Assembly (NCBI GenBank): GCA_035771165.1
Contig: JAWNZC010000337.1
Location: forward strand, 6,973,501-7,037,500
DNA from: Paragorgia papillata
Lineage: Eukaryota > Cnidaria > Anthozoa > Scleralcyonacea > Coralliidae
Length of the DNA stretch: 64,000 bases
Direction: 5' to 3'
The notes below the pieces were generated by a model that did no database searches, was not told the origin of the DNA, and saw only the letters and a list, made by a program, of their open reading frames with translations. Each line of letters starts with the position of its first letter. Position 1 is the first letter of the stretch. This document shows, piece by piece, positions 34,926 to 47,668 of this stretch. A program made the position numbers and the translations under genes.

Positions 34926-34982
34926 AGTTAAAGCATGTAATTCTTGTTCCAGGGCTTTAGCACGTTTACTTGACTCTGTTAA
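34926..34982 (-). CDS. ARHGEF11/12: RhoGEF exon: coiled-coil segment, end
   Basis: 57 bp, phase 0 to 0, acceptor TTTTTTTCTTGCAG, donor GTAAGT. It encodes LTESSKRAKALEQELHALT, an amphipathic helix continuing the coiled coil (compare IQEAKKHIPQLQEQL in PDZ-RhoGEF). An 8.6 kb repeat-rich intron separates it from the previous exon. Confidence 0.8.
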
Positions 34983-34989
34983 CTGCAAG

Positions 34990-36540
34990 AAAAAAAAATC
35001 CATATAGATTTTAAAATAATATTACTTTTTTAACGGAAACTTTGCGGAACAAGATTGCGTAACGAAGTGGTTTTGAACTAAATATAGAAATCACAAAGCT
35101 TCAATGCGACACACATACATTGGGGTCACTAAGTTTTCGTCCCAGACTCAACATTGATTGCATCCATTGGGGTTTCTTATTGAAGACCGGTAGGGCTGGT
35201 AAGCTCGCTCTTCTTTGCCGGTGTTTCAACGATTTCATATTCGATTTGATTTAAATCTCACAGTGAGCAACTACACGGCTGTCGAGTTACCCAATAAATA
35301 CTTGTCCAAGAATTATCCAGTGTATTGTAAATTTCCGGCATCTCAAGATATTCTTTAGTTGTCCAAAACGCGCACCGTATTAAAAACAGTTCAACCCCGC
35401 TCATCTAATTAGAAAGCTAGAAATCGCAACGTTGGTTTCAACTTAGCAGACGTTGACAAGATCGAACACTTAGCAGGCATCTTGCTGAACGAAAAAATTA
35501 GCATGTTTAATCAAGTATATCTTTCACTCATCATAATGGCTTAGGAAAACAATGGCAATGAGCAGAAAATCAATCGAAAGGCAATTACGACAAGCTACAA
35601 GCCTTCAAAGAGTTTACAGAACAGAACTTTGCAACTCGCTCACACAAACGTTCAGCAAATGTTCATTTTTTTGTACTGAGTAGAGAAAAAAATACGTATT
35701 TATACTGGATGCTGATTTATTCAAACAAACAGGTGGGAAAACTCCCGCTGGTTTGAATAATTAACTATCATAAAGCAACTGACAGGTCTCCAAGGTCTTC
35801 AGAATGTACCTAGCTACGAAAAGCTTTGTTAGAGTTTCTGATCATTCTGCGAGAACTCTATCAAACAATGACTATCTATATACTCGACCAATTACATTAG
35901 CCAGCACCAAGGGGGGTAAAACATTTAAACACTTCAAGGTTTTGATTTTTTTTTCTACAGAAGAGAATAGACTGGCGCTATCGTGAGTGATTACAGTGAC
36001 TACATACTCACTCGAATTCACTCGGACAATGCATGCATGGACATGCAAGCTACATGATATTTTCTTCACCTTCATCCAATGTGAATATCAGATCATATAC
36101 TGAATATTCACATACACAAATTCGAAGGATATTTCAAATATTCACCAACGCTGAACTGAATATTTCTTTCCTAATTACAGCATAATCCAAAGATCATAGT
36201 AAGAAAAGTTAAAACAAACGTTCCAACAACTTTTGTTGAGTTGGCTCAACTTATGTATATAATGGCCTGTCTGCTGTCTTGTATTTTTTCTCTATAGCAA
36301 CTTCAATATTAAAGAATGTTTGTGAATTTAAGTTTGATACAGCTTACAGGAAGTTCAAAACATCTACGTACCACTTCTTATACATTCACCATAGCAACAC
36401 CCCGATAGTTTTACCAAAACTTAGCTGTACGGTTTAACGACCTTACACTGGGACGTTGAGTAAGTGTTACTCGAGTAATATTATAAATAATATTAGTCGG
36501 CTTTATAATAAACTAAGTTTTGGTTAGTTTTGGTTAATAA
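34990..36540. other. intronic stretch, nothing recognised
   Basis: No gene, tandem repeat or clear inverted repeat, apart from short A and T runs. Confidence 0.45.
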
Positions 36541-36542
36541 TG

Positions 36543-37082
<540 letters not shown>

Positions 37083-37740
37083 ATTCATGACACAAACGGT
37101 ATTTGTCGTTATTTAACAAAAAAATGGTATTCTATACGTAGTTTTAAAGCGATATAGTAGGTCATATATATACAAAATAATAAACCCAACCACTATCACT
37201 ATCGGTATGCCAATATTTAGATCTATATTTATTCGAGGATATTTGCAAAGCAGATTCCTACTTTGGTCAGGACAGAAATTATTGATACTGTATCATGTCC
37301 CGAAATCCCAACATTTGTTACCGGTGGCACTTCATTCAAGTGTTTTGCTGCATAGAATTGCTCTTAGTCCTTAGATGTAGTAATATTCAATATTTTCTAA
37401 CTTCACGCGTGGCAGGTTTTTAAAATGTTATAACGACCAATTAATCACTAAGAGTTATTGAAAAAATAAACTCCCTCACCTTGAAATTTTAACTTTATAG
37501 TGCTTTGTGCGATCTAATGAGTAATGTAAGCAGTCGATACTTTTTGCAGACATTCTTTGCAGAAACTAGCTCGCATCAAGTTGCTAGTACCTGCGAGTAC
37601 CTGCATCTAATTAAAAAGAACGCACGGCGAAAAAACAAGCACTACATGCGAGTGATTTTAAATTAGATGGAAGAATACTCGCCAGTTTCTGGGATGACAG
37701 GCAAGAGTCTTAACACAAGTGCATAACAAATAAAGCAATG

Positions 37741-37770
37741 ACCCCCCCCCCCCCCCACCCCTCCCCCCAA
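37741..37770. repeat. C-rich tract
   Basis: ACCCC runs of 16 C followed by ACCCCTCCCCCC. Confidence 0.85.
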
Positions 37771-38224
37771 GGCCTCCCCAGAGAAGCTCAGAATAAGTTT
37801 ATTCCAGCACCTTTCCAAGAACACCTGTAAAAACATCGGAAGAATATCTAATGATGGGTCGTGTCGTCTGTGTGCCCTGCCATACAACGAAGTCCATGGC
37901 ACGACCAAATCATAGTGTTTTCTAAACCTGGCGAAGAAAGACTTGGTGAACGAAGTCAAAAAGTATTTTGGCTGCGAAAGGAAAGTACACCACTGGGAAG
38001 AATTTACGTGTTTAATCATTGAGAACCAGGCTTTCTTCAAACAAGCCCAAGAATTCTCGACTAAACGAAGCCTAAATGTTTTTCAAAACGCTGAATTGAA
38101 TCCGCCGAAAAGAAGGCGGTCCCAGACAATGGCAATCATGCAGTTTCGATTGATGTCCAATACCTGCGATCGGTCTCCAATTGACAAAGCCCATTTCAGA
38201 TTGAACAGACGGATCCTTCGGCCA

Positions 38225-38470
38225 AGTTAGTTTTCGGTCGGACAAATATTTGTCAGATGGAATAGTTAATGTTAATGGTATCCAAGGCAACTTCGTATCC
38301 AGGGTTTAACATGCGCTTAGAGTGGGGTAATAGCGTTAGGTGCGTTGAGTAAACCAAGTGAAGAAGGGTCGCATGGAACCGATGGATCCATCGGACAAGT
38401 AAGTTTTCCGTCGGACAAATATTTGTCGGATGGAATAGTTAATGTTAAAGTGGTATAGGACGGTGCTTGA
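38225..38470. repeat. GTCGGACAAATATTTGTC repeats
   Basis: Two direct copies of TTTTCNGTCGGACAAATATT, TGTCNGATGGAATAGTTAAT at 38231 and 38403, with GATCCATCGGACAAGTAAGT in the second. A related diverged block (CCATCGGACAAATAGTCTGA, GACTTGTCTGATGGACCGAT) is at 40505-40650. Probably pieces of one foldback family. Confidence 0.65.
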
Positions 38471-39290
38471 TTAGATAAGGTCTTGCCTCGTTTGTTGGGA
38501 TGGTTGTAATTCATTATGGAAATAAATGTCACTAGTTTTATGTCTGAGTTAACGTTATATTTCAGGGTCACTCAGGTTTGTTATGATGTCGTCTTTTGTT
38601 GTTTAATACTTATTCATTTTAAACGAAAAAACGGCGAACGAAGAAACTGCGGAATTGTTTAGGAAATGTCGCGGCATAATACTGAAAATGGTGCGAAGTT
38701 ATCGTGTGTGTGATAATTTTTTTTATGAAGTGTCTTACTTCATTGTGCGGTTTGTTTTGTGTTAGAGGAAAGGGGCGCGTTAGTTTTGAAATGTCCTGTC
38801 ATGGGAGAAGTAGTAAGAAAAGTTGGAGAAAGATAAATGGTTCTGTCTTTTTTATATTGTAGGGTTGCAGTCTAAATTATCGCATAATTGAGATATGATC
38901 ATATGTTATTGAGTGAATATATTGAGATGGGATTTTAATAGATGAGCTGTGGTACATGCATGAGAGTGGTGAATAATTATATATTGGAAAAGGGATTTTT
39001 AAAAAACGAGGCATAATATATTGACATATAAAAAAATTTGTTGTAGATATATTATATGAGAAGAGTTATTTGCTGAATTGACGACAATTGGTTACAGCAT
39101 ACGGGAAATATAGTATTATATATTGTGTGATGAGACGGTGATAAATAAAAGCGTTAGTCGTTGGATAACGTTTAAGTAACGACAACTTTATTTCATAATT
39201 TGTTATTGAAAAGGGGTTAGGAGTTATTTAGCTATATGAGAAGTATAGGTACGGAGAAGTTCAACTCTTCTGTGGTTTGTTTCGTTACTT

Positions 39291-40066
39291 AAGCTACAGT
39301 TACACACACCGATTTGTATCGCCGATTTGTGTCGCAAGGTATTGCGAGATAAATCGGTCACCCGGCCACACACATCAATTTGTGTTGAAGAAAAATCAAG
39401 TATAAAAATAAACCAAGGATGGGCGGAGCTTGAACAAAAGAAATTTGGCTTGATTGCAACACAAATCGGCGACAGGTCAATCTCGTTCCCAGAGACCACG
39501 TTCCCCACCCGGGAAACGAGACTCTGGGATAATCCGTTTCAAACCACAGGATTCTTGTTATTCCGGTTGAGGTACGCATGCGTAAATATCCGAGCGGAAT
39601 CTGGATAGTATGTTCTCCTTGTTCGACTTTTCCCCAAACAAGTCAATCTACACACAGCATCTACACACATACGGCGAAGATATCGATCGTGGCAACGTCT
39701 TCACTGGAGTCTTGTCGTCCGACATCTTTGTTATTTTTGTTTTATTAATTCTACTTCCGGTCACTTCAGACCAACTCATGCTCACTATTCAGCCAATAAC
39801 GTAACGATTTGAAACGGAATATCCCAGAGTCTCTCGTTTCCCGGGTGGGGAACGTGGGCTCTGGGAACGAGATTGGTGACAGGTATGTTACACTTGTGCG
39901 GCGTTGCAGATTTTCGTTGCGGGTTTTTTATCATTATCAAAAACTTGCAATGCTGCAGCAACGCATAAATCGGCGTCGACTGGGTATGTTACACACATCG
40001 ATTTATCTCGCAATGCCGTTGCGACACAAATTGGCGACATAAATCGGTGTGTGTAACCGTAGCTTT
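39291..40066. mobile_element. foldback element with CGATTTGTGTCGC arms, host of a nested element
   Basis: AGCTACAGTTACACACACCG, ATTTGTGTCGCAAGGTATTG and CGAGATAAATCG on the left are mirrored at 39985-40066. A separate palindromic element (39479-39876) is inserted inside. Confidence 0.82.
39479..39876. mobile_element. nested palindromic element
   Basis: 398 bp: CAATCTCGTTCCCAGAG, CACGTTCCCCACCCGGGAAA and CGAGACTCTGGGATAATCCG at the left, inverse at the right ending GGGAACGAGATTG. The flanks GCGACAGGT and GGTGACAGGT could be an 8 bp duplication (7 of 8), as hAT elements make. Confidence 0.8.
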
Positions 40067-40902
40067 AGTTCAAATTTCACGCGGTTTTCTTTGTTATTCA
40101 CAAGTCTTTATCTCCCATACAAACTGAATTGAATTGAATTGCATTGCTCATTATAAATACACGATCTTTATCTGTATAAAGCCCAGGGAAGAATACAGAC
40201 AAAGACAAAACCTTGTGAATTTGAACTAAATTCCACGCCTCAGAAAGTATGTGGCTTAATGCCTCGGTTCTCGGTAATTAACTCTTGCTTTGTAGTTTAG
40301 TGAGGAGGATTTGGCGGTTGGATGTTTGAAATTATTTATTGCATTTGATAGATGTATCGGCGTCATGGGAAGCGTGAGTTTGTTATGGAGAAAAAGTTAT
40401 GTATAAAGCAGTTTTACATTAAGAATGGCATCGGAGATTGGAGAAATATTTGTGATTTTGTTACCGACACAATTATGTATACAAGAGTTTCACATTTCAA
40501 TTATTCCATCGGACAAATAGTCTGACGGAAAAGTGACTTGTCTGATGGACCGATCGTATAATTTAGACACGCACCCTTGGATACCGCTGTCCATGTGATA
40601 ATGGTTTGTACATCGCGTTCCGTCTGACAATGCATTTGTCCATCGGTGTCCGATCGTAGATATTGGACATATATGGGCAGTTTCTTGCGAATTTGATACA
40701 ATGGTGAAGCAAATGATAAATACTATTAAGCAATCACAAATATTTATTAAAAGTCTATATATTCATTTTAATAATTCGGCAACGTATTTGGAAATGAATG
40801 TTTTGATTGTATTGTTTTCAGTTTGGGTCAGTCAAGCTGAACTAAACATTCAGAGAAAATTGAGCCTGAATAGGCGCGATAAACTTAGTGAATGCTGGGG
40901 CC

Positions 40903-40937
40903 GAGTAAAAAATGCGCCATTATATGGCGCATTTTTC
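40903..40937. repeat. short perfect hairpin
   Basis: AAAAATGCGCCATTATATGG followed by the inverse GCGCATTTTT. Confidence 0.85.
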
Positions 40938-41640
40938 ATATATCGCATTTTTGGCCGCCTGTGCCAGGGCCATTTGTTCCCGCCGTTTTGTTTTTGGCCG
41001 CCATCTTGGCCCAACCCCCACAAATGGCCCTAGGATAAACACAAAATATTTTTGGGCAGCAGTCAATAAAAATATATGTAACTACTTCATCAGTAAGGTC
41101 CACATAATAGTTTGGGTGAAGTTTGGGCATGTTTTTAGTATTAGGAAGTGTGTTATAGGGTTATAACACTACCAAAAACAACCACGAACCACCAAACATA
41201 TTCTATAATCACTGGTATATATGTATGCAACTATTATGTGGACCTAACACGAAGTATTTACCAGTGTAAAACATCGAAGACAACTGACACTACTTTTGCA
41301 ATAATGTGGTTTTCTGGATCACTTAACTTCTACAAAAACCCTATCCTGTAGTCACAAATCTGATCTACATCCTGGCGTAATTTTGAACACACGCAATTTT
41401 GTCACAGCAGTAAAGTCGCTAGTAGGGCAGTGGGTCAGGTTAGAATAGAAGCGCTGCTAAGTCGGGTGACTCGCTAGGGCACCGCAATCACTTAAAACTT
41501 TACATATTTCCACAGTTGATGAAACTAAACATTAAAGACAAGCTTCAAGTAATTTCGCACAATAACCATCATGACGTCTGCTTTTTTCAATGCATGAGAC
41601 GAAATCAATAGTTCGTTTGCCCAGTTACTATTTAACAATT

Positions 41641-41735
41641 AGTCACCGAAGTCGAGGTGATTATCGTTGAATATTTAAACGATCTTTATAAATATAAACG
41701 ATAATCACTGAGACTGAGGTGACTAATTGTTTTAG
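41641..41735. mobile_element. 95 bp palindromic MITE
   Basis: TTAGTCACCGAAGTCGAGGT and GATTATCGTT, then the inverse AACGATAATCACTGAGACTG and AGGTGACTAAT around TTTATAAATATAAACG. A single end of this type (TAGTCAGTGAAGTCGAGGTG) is at 58604. Confidence 0.82.
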
Positions 41736-42209
41736 TAAAATTTCAGGCCTGAGAAGAATAACCAAGAAATTTAAAACAGACGTCTTTTAACTGTCGTAGT
41801 TTTGTCATGTAAATTTAAATAATCTCATTGTTTAACTTCACGCTTTGACATTCAATTCCACAAACCACAAACTTCAATTCCACAAACTTCAAATAATTTT
41901 ATGACTAAACACTTTCTCACCTTCAAATAGTTCCAACTTAAGCTTTTCTGTGTATACAGTCTCTATCTGTTGAGTTTTTTGACGATTTGTTAGGTTTAAA
42001 AAAGAATAATCGCTGCAGTCACCATTTTGAAAAATAATTACACCATTTATTAGACCCCATCCGTCAAAATGATGATTCCGACATTTTCCGACACAATTTC
42101 TAGTAATAGTTACCTCGCGCGAGGTAACTATCGCGAAATAGGCAGTTCAGCTCGACCAATCAGAGGACGAGAAATGCAATAGTTACTTCTAAAATTTTAC
42201 TAAATAGTT

Positions 42210-42510
42210 TTATACAATACCCTGGTTACTATGCGTGTTTTCATTGGTTGTTGCCCATGATCTATTAGAGGACAGACACATGGATCACGTCAGATCACGT
42301 CAGCTGACTTGCTTTTTTCTTTCTTCATGCCCAAAAATCCGACAAGAATTCCATTTTTTTTGTGGTCTGTTCAGTTATAGATGCACAGAAAACGTCACAA
42401 CGTGGTAAGAACATCAGTGACCCACTCGACTGCGTCTCGTGGGCCACTTTTATTTCTTACCACGTTGCGACGTCATCTGTGCTCTATAACGACTGAACAG
42501 ACAAGGGCAA
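42210..42510. mobile_element. foldback element with AACGTGGTAAGAAC arms, copy 2
   Basis: Close copy of 24333-24690: TACAATACCCTGGTTACTAT, TCACGTCAGATCACGTCAGC, CACAACGTGGTAAGAAC and inverse. Confidence 0.85.
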
Positions 42511-42640
42511 AATGGGTAAACTGTTTCTACTAAATGCAGCTTCCGTACCATATAATGCACACGTTACGTCTTGGTTAGTTTTTACACTAAAACACTTGTG
42601 AATATGAATGTGATTTTATAAACACTTGTGCATGTATGTT

Positions 42641-43447
42641 AGGCCCTGTTTACATGAAGCGGATTGATAGTCCAATCGGATCGAAAAAACGCGAGTGAAG
42701 TCAATCCGGGCACATGTTTACATGGAGAATCCAATCTGCTTGGAACATTGTTTTCGGTTTTGGAACACTATTTTCTGTGCTTCCCTCAATGTCTGCCAGT
42801 TAGCACAACACGCACCAACTTCACTCATGCGTATCAAGTCATTTTCAAGTCAAAATGTGTTTACATGAATCAGATTGGAGACATTCAAGTCGATCCTTGC
42901 TTCAATCTGGAGTGGATTGACTTCAGCCATTCGTTTCGATCAAATCGAAAACTTTCAATCTTGTTCATGTAAGCATAACAAGGAGAAACAACATGGGAGA
43001 TTTGACTTGAACACTCAGACCGTTTACACGATGCCGGTACAATTTGAAAACGGAACAAAATCATGCCGTTTAGGCCTTGCGTTTACACGATACCGGCACA
43101 AAAATGACATGAAAATGGCACAAAATTAAGACGGGTTCCTTGACGGCATGAAATGAAAACGGAACACTAACCGGTATCGTGTATAAACGCCTGTGCCGTA
43201 ACAGTTTGATGACGGTAATCACGATATATACGACCACAGTATTCGGGTCAGCAGTATTCACAAAGTCTTCTCAATTCTCATTGGAAGAGAATAGTCACAT
43301 GCTAATCCGTCATTATATTATACCGGCACCGTGTAAACGCAAGACTTTTTGGCCTGTATTTACACACCGGCATGATTTTGTTCCGTTTTCAAATTGTACC
43401 GGCATCGTGTAGACGGGGTCTCAATCCGCTTCATGTAAACAGGGCCT
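42641..43447. mobile_element. GGCCCTGTTTACA foldback element, host of a nested element
   Basis: AGGCCCTGTTTACATGAAGC and GGATTGA on the left; TCAATCCGCTTCATGTAAAC and AGGGCCT on the right. Internal TTTACATGAATCAGATTGG repeats recall the ends. An unrelated element lies at 43017-43421. Confidence 0.83.
43017..43421. mobile_element. nested element with GCCGGTACAATTTG arms
   Basis: AGACCGTTTACACGATGCCG, GTACAATTTGAAAACGGAAC and AAAATCATGCCG on the left, with the inverse ending GGCATCGTGTAGACGGGGTC on the right. Several internal GTTTACACGATACCGG repeats. No coding frame. Confidence 0.8.
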
Positions 43448-43553
43448 TGTAATAATAGTTATTATTAGCCTTATCAAGATGCATAACAAATAGAATAATC
43501 TAAAATTACTCATATCAAAATTAATTTAAAAATTAACAATTTACGCATCTTAC

Positions 43554-43604
43554 TTCTTTCTTGAGTTTTAGAGTAGGGTTATCGTCGTATTGTGACTGGA
43601 TATT
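43554..43604 (-). CDS. ARHGEF11/12: RhoGEF exon: coiled-coil segment, middle
   Basis: 51 bp, phase 0 to 0, acceptor TATTTTTTTAG, donor GTAAGA. It encodes NIQSQYDDNPTLKLKKE. In the family the matching stretch has a tyrosine, then a short N/R-x-P turn, then LLKE/LEEQ, which fits YDDNPTLKLKKE. It is too short to be found by an ORF search. Confidence 0.8.
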
Positions 43605-45063
43605 CTAAAAAAATAGACCATTACAAAATAAGAAAACAAAAAGACATTTGAATACTTCGAAACGATTCTGCGACTCTATTTGGGGGACACTGTTCATTCA
43701 CGATACAGGTGATATCTCCCGTTATTTAACAAAAAGAAACGTATTCTAGACGTATAGTTTTAAAGCAATATAGTAGGTCACTTAATATGCAAGGTCGCTA
43801 ACCAATGATCGTTTTCACTCACGTAATCGGTGGCCTGGTTGGGGATGGTGAAACAATACGAAATGTTTGAATAAGAATAGAGTTAAATTCCCATAGGATA
43901 AAGATCGTGCACCAATATGGCCGCCATTCCATTGTTTCTGTGCACCAATATGGCCGCCGTCAGATGAAAACCGCGGAACATCACAGGGAATCGACGCATG
44001 CATGAATGGACTAAATTACCGTAAAGACCGAGCGGTCGAGGTTATCAGGTAGCTTATTATATGGCACTTTTTATTACAAAACAAAATGTGTATTTCCTAA
44101 TCTCCACTTCCTTCAACTTCGTCAAAATGCCGGACTAGCGCTATTCTCTGCCGTTTTCTTGCACGTCCGGATACTAAAATTTACTTTTATTATGATCATC
44201 GTCATTTAGTTTTATTGTTTTGCGGCAATAAAAGTCTTTAGGATTTTTTTGTTTGCTTCCGATCATAGGGCATTAAAGGGTTCGATCAAACAAAATTACA
44301 AGTACACATTTTTAAATTTCTGATTAACAAACTGTCTTGCGATGGTAATTCAAGTAAACAAAACAACTCTTGTGCCAAACAACATCACTAATTTCCGAGG
44401 GGAAAAAAACAATCTCGCCATTCGCCATTTTGTTGTAAGACCTTGCCTAATTAACTGACGTCACAAGCTTGGGAAACATGATGAAACTTATTCTTCTGCC
44501 AGCTGAATTTCTGTAGTATGTTTTTAAAGTGTTGTGGTTTAATCAAGACTGAAAATCATCTACAAAAAATGAGTTTCAGACTTATATATATGAAAGTATG
44601 GCTAACTAAAGTTTTCGCTTTACCCAGCTTGTGACGTCACAGGCATATAAAAAATGTATCCAAGATGGCTAATCTGATTCAGATTAGCAACTTTAAAAGT
44701 GCATTTAAGTTGTTTTATTGGAATACGTTGCGTCTAAATAACACACTAGATTGTATCTTCATGTCATTGGTTTGCTTCTGAATTTTTTTGTTTTTGTTGC
44801 CCATACCCTTAACAATATTCATAATGCCCACAGGCATTGCGGAGAAATCTCGCCACGTCAGCAACCAATCATAACGCGTGATTTTACCGGAAGTAACCAG
44901 AGCCATATAAGGTTAATTAATAGTTAAGAAAATGAAATTGAAATGTTTTTTTAGTTCGTGTACGGTCTATTATTTCATGTTCCTTACCCAAACCAAAAAC
45001 TACTCACTGGTAGTTTAGAAAATGCATCGAGTATTAAGTTAGTATTAATGCTTTTTTCCCGTA

Positions 45064-45120
45064 GCCTGCGTCGCATCCGGCCTTTAGAAATCCGTAAAGG
45101 CCGGATGCGACGCAGGCTAT
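45064..45120. repeat. perfect palindrome
   Basis: TAGCCTGCGTCGCATCCGGC, CTTT around AGAAATCCGT, then the exact inverse. Confidence 0.9.
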
Positions 45121-45203
45121 TTTTCCCACTGCCACTACTGCATTCTTTAAATTTTTGTAATTTTATCCTATATTATATCAGATAATGGAAGGGGAACTGG
45201 ATA

Positions 45204-45424
45204 GGAAACTTAAAACGATCTTACGAAACCGGACACGATGTTTGTACAAATTGCTATGGATTTTATACACTTATAAGTGTAATATCACTTAATTAAGTCA
45301 GTAGTCAGTCTGATTTTAGCCATGTGAGACCACTCGTTAGGTGCGATAAGCCCCTTATAAGTGTATAATTATCATAGCAAGTTGTGCAAACATCGTTTCC
45401 GGTTTCGTAAGTTTCCTATCCATC
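45204..45424. mobile_element. 220 bp inverted-repeat element
   Basis: GGATAGGAAACTTAAAACGA, CTTACGAAACCGGACACGAT and ACACTTATAAGTGTA on the left; TTATAAGTGTATAATTATCA and CATCGTTTCCGGTTTCGTAA, GTTTCCTATCC on the right. Confidence 0.82.
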
Positions 45425-45607
45425 TATGATTATATATAGCAAGTTTATGTAATTTTTCCATTCATCTTACACCTGTTGAAGGCCACAGACTCGTGGCTGA
45501 AAGCTCGTAAAATAAATTATTCTGGTGAGAGAATGCCGTGTCTTTATTTAATATTTTCAGTGTAATGAATTTTTTGAGCGAGTGTCATCCTGTTATAATT
45601 TACTTAC

Positions 45608-45676
45608 TTTAATGAAAAGCTGTTCCTGTTCAAGATAACGACGGATGGTTTTTATTCTTTCATCGACATTATCCCA
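45608..45676 (-). CDS. ARHGEF11/12: RhoGEF exon: start of coiled-coil segment
   Basis: 69 bp, phase 0 to 0, acceptor TTTTTATTTCAG, donor GTAAGT. It encodes WDNVDERIKTIRRYLEQEQL and three further residues (FIK). The ERIKTIRRYLEQEQ stretch lines up with the EILRKMLQKEQE helix that follows the PDZ domain in PDZ-RhoGEF. The family relation rests on the joined reading of this and the next two exons rather than on this exon alone. Confidence 0.82.
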
Positions 45677-46097
45677 CTGAAATAAAAAATAATAATTACA
45701 ACCTTCCATATGGATAACATCTATGACGCTATAACATCTATGAGCTATGACGTCATAACAGTGACACATCAGATCGCGCATATCTTTAGATCGGTTTAAG
45801 CTACTGTAAACCGGCTCTCAAGCAACAAAACCAACTAATCAACTATTGCTATATTATTTATGTGATTTCTATGGTAACAGATTAATTTCCAAGTCTCTCT
45901 CTCTTTCTTTAAAGTAATTATTTGTTTTCAAGCATAATTAAGCAAACTTTTTAAGCATCACTTTGGTGTAATTCCCAATGCAGCAAGAGTATAAAACACA
46001 AGGGGTACCAGGAAACGAATGTGTTATCAAGGCTACCACACACGCACTGTAGCAAAACTAGGGTTTGCTCACTGAGTAACACGAGAGAATTTTTTTC

Positions 46098-46275
46098 TTA
46101 CACTGCTAAAGACAACCGAAAAATTCGGCGGCCGACTCGAGCGGGATTTGAACTCGCACTAGTTCGGGATTCCGGTCCGCCGCTCTACCTGTTGAGCTAT
46201 CGAGTCGCACAGGGATTGGAGTGGCGGACCGGAATCCCGAATCAATTTTTCGGTTGACTTTTTAGCAGTGTAACA
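46098..46275. mobile_element. inverted-repeat element containing a tRNA-like body
   Basis: CTTACACTGCTAAAGACAAC and CGAAAAATTCGG on the left; ATTTTTCGGTTGACTTTTTA and GCAGTGTAAC on the right. GGGATTCCGGTCCGCCGCTC also recurs inverted as GAGTGGCGGACCGGAATCCC. Confidence 0.75.
46134..46206 (-). other. 73 nt tRNA-like sequence, probably SINE-derived
   Basis: On the minus strand: GACTCGA and TCGAGTC form a perfect 7 bp acceptor stem. GCTC-loop-GAGC is a D-arm (A box TAGCTCAACAGGTAGAGC). GCGAG-TTCAAAT-CCCGC is a T-arm with one mismatch. The length is normal for tRNA, but the anticodon arm pairs at only 3 of 5 positions and position 33 is C, not U. It is therefore more likely a tRNA-derived repeat than a working tRNA; the in-place anticodon would read GGA. 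Confidence 0.65.
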
Positions 46276-46984
46276 AAATCATGACAAATTTTCTCACGTT
46301 TCTCTGAGGATGATTCTGCAATAGAATTAAATCACTGAGTAAGTCATCAAAGTTTCAGCTAGTTTAGTCAAACCAGTACGAAGATATAACAGATTTTCAA
46401 CTATTTCCGTGTTATACTTGTGACGTCATAGCTCAAATTACATAAGCTTCATAACTTGAGAACGGGATCATTTAAAAGCCATTGTTTATTTTTTTTTTGT
46501 GTTCCTACTAATACAATTATAAAAGTTTTCATTTCAACTACACTTTAACCGCGGGTGTTATAACAATTAGACTGAGCGCAAACGTTTATCCAACAGGTAG
46601 TGCTTAACGAAACTCGTTAAAGTCAAGTAAAAAAGTCAAGTAAAAAAATATAGTAGTTTATCGTCCGAACTTTAAAAAAGGAGAATGCGGGCACTTTCTT
46701 CTTTTTCTTTTTTTCAAAACGGCTTTCCAAAATTGAATGGATTTCTAGTATGCTTTGATAAAAGATGGCGCCAAAGAACATCTACAGGCACCGAATATGG
46801 CGTGTAAACCCCGAAATGAACCGAAAAAAAGGCATAAGAAAAGGCCGAAAGGTGGCGCAAAAGGCAAAAGAAAAAATGTGTGATGCGGCACCAAAAAAAA
46901 AAGGATGCACGCGGGGACGGTAAACTACTATATTTTTTCACTTGGCCTAAACTGCACGCCATAAACGTTATAGTCGTTATGGAA

Positions 46985-47115
46985 ACTATAGTCGTTATGG
47001 AAAAGTTGAAATATAGCTGGTTGGTTTTGAAGTTTAAAATTTATGATAAACCATAATTTGAAACTTCAAAACCAACCATGCAGCTATATTTCAACTTTTC
47101 CATAACGACTACAGT
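46985..47115. mobile_element. foldback repeat
   Basis: TAGTCGTTATGGAAAAGTTG, AAATATAGCTGGTTGGTTTT and GAAGTTT with full inverse ending TTTTCCATAACGACTA. Confidence 0.88.
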
Positions 47116-47668
47116 TCCACGAGACTGGACCAAAAAATAGACTGTTGTGAATTTACTCCACAACTGATTCACTCATGCTGCAATCTTAGAGTCTTCAAGC
47201 CCTGCTTGCTAATTCCGCAAAATAGAGTGGTTACTCTATTTTTTGTGATATATTCATAGAAACGTTCTTGCGTTACCCTCAGCTACGAAATTGAGGTTAT
47301 TTTCCTGGTAATGCGGCATGATTATGAAATAAAGTGGCAACAATGCAGTGGTTGACCAAATACTATTGACTCTCCGAGACCATAAAAACTGCGCTGGAGT
47401 CGGCTTAATCTTATGAGTTTATTTCGCAGTCAGTGCAATGTTCTCTCCAGAAGCATTTTAGGATGTGGCGTGCGACCCCGTTGTCGGGTTCATCGTCAGC
47501 TACCTATACTAAGAAGGCTTCTGATTGGTTTAGATAACCTAACCCAACCAACAACTTCCCCTAACCCTAATCAGTAAGCAGCATGGGAACGAATTGATAA
47601 TCGACCAGGTGATTGGTTACTTATAGCCAATCAGAATACTCCTTCATATTAGGTAGGTCTTTACTGCG

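Noticed and set aside
39224..39608. Several 60-94 codon frames on both strands
   Set aside because: They run across the arms of nested foldback elements and are mirror images of one another.
41921..41966. Possible minus-strand RhoGEF exon (IETVYTEKLKLELFE)
   Set aside because: It has AG/GT borders but would be phase 0 to 1 between two exons that already join in phase 0, and the family has no extra residues here. The acceptor lacks a pyrimidine tract.
42664..43129. 102-codon plus-strand frame and its overlaps
   Set aside because: It spans two nested foldback elements and shows no protein-like similarity.
46134..46206. A working tRNA gene
   Set aside because: The anticodon stem pairs at only 3 of 5 positions and position 33 is C. 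It is also embedded in an inverted-repeat element.
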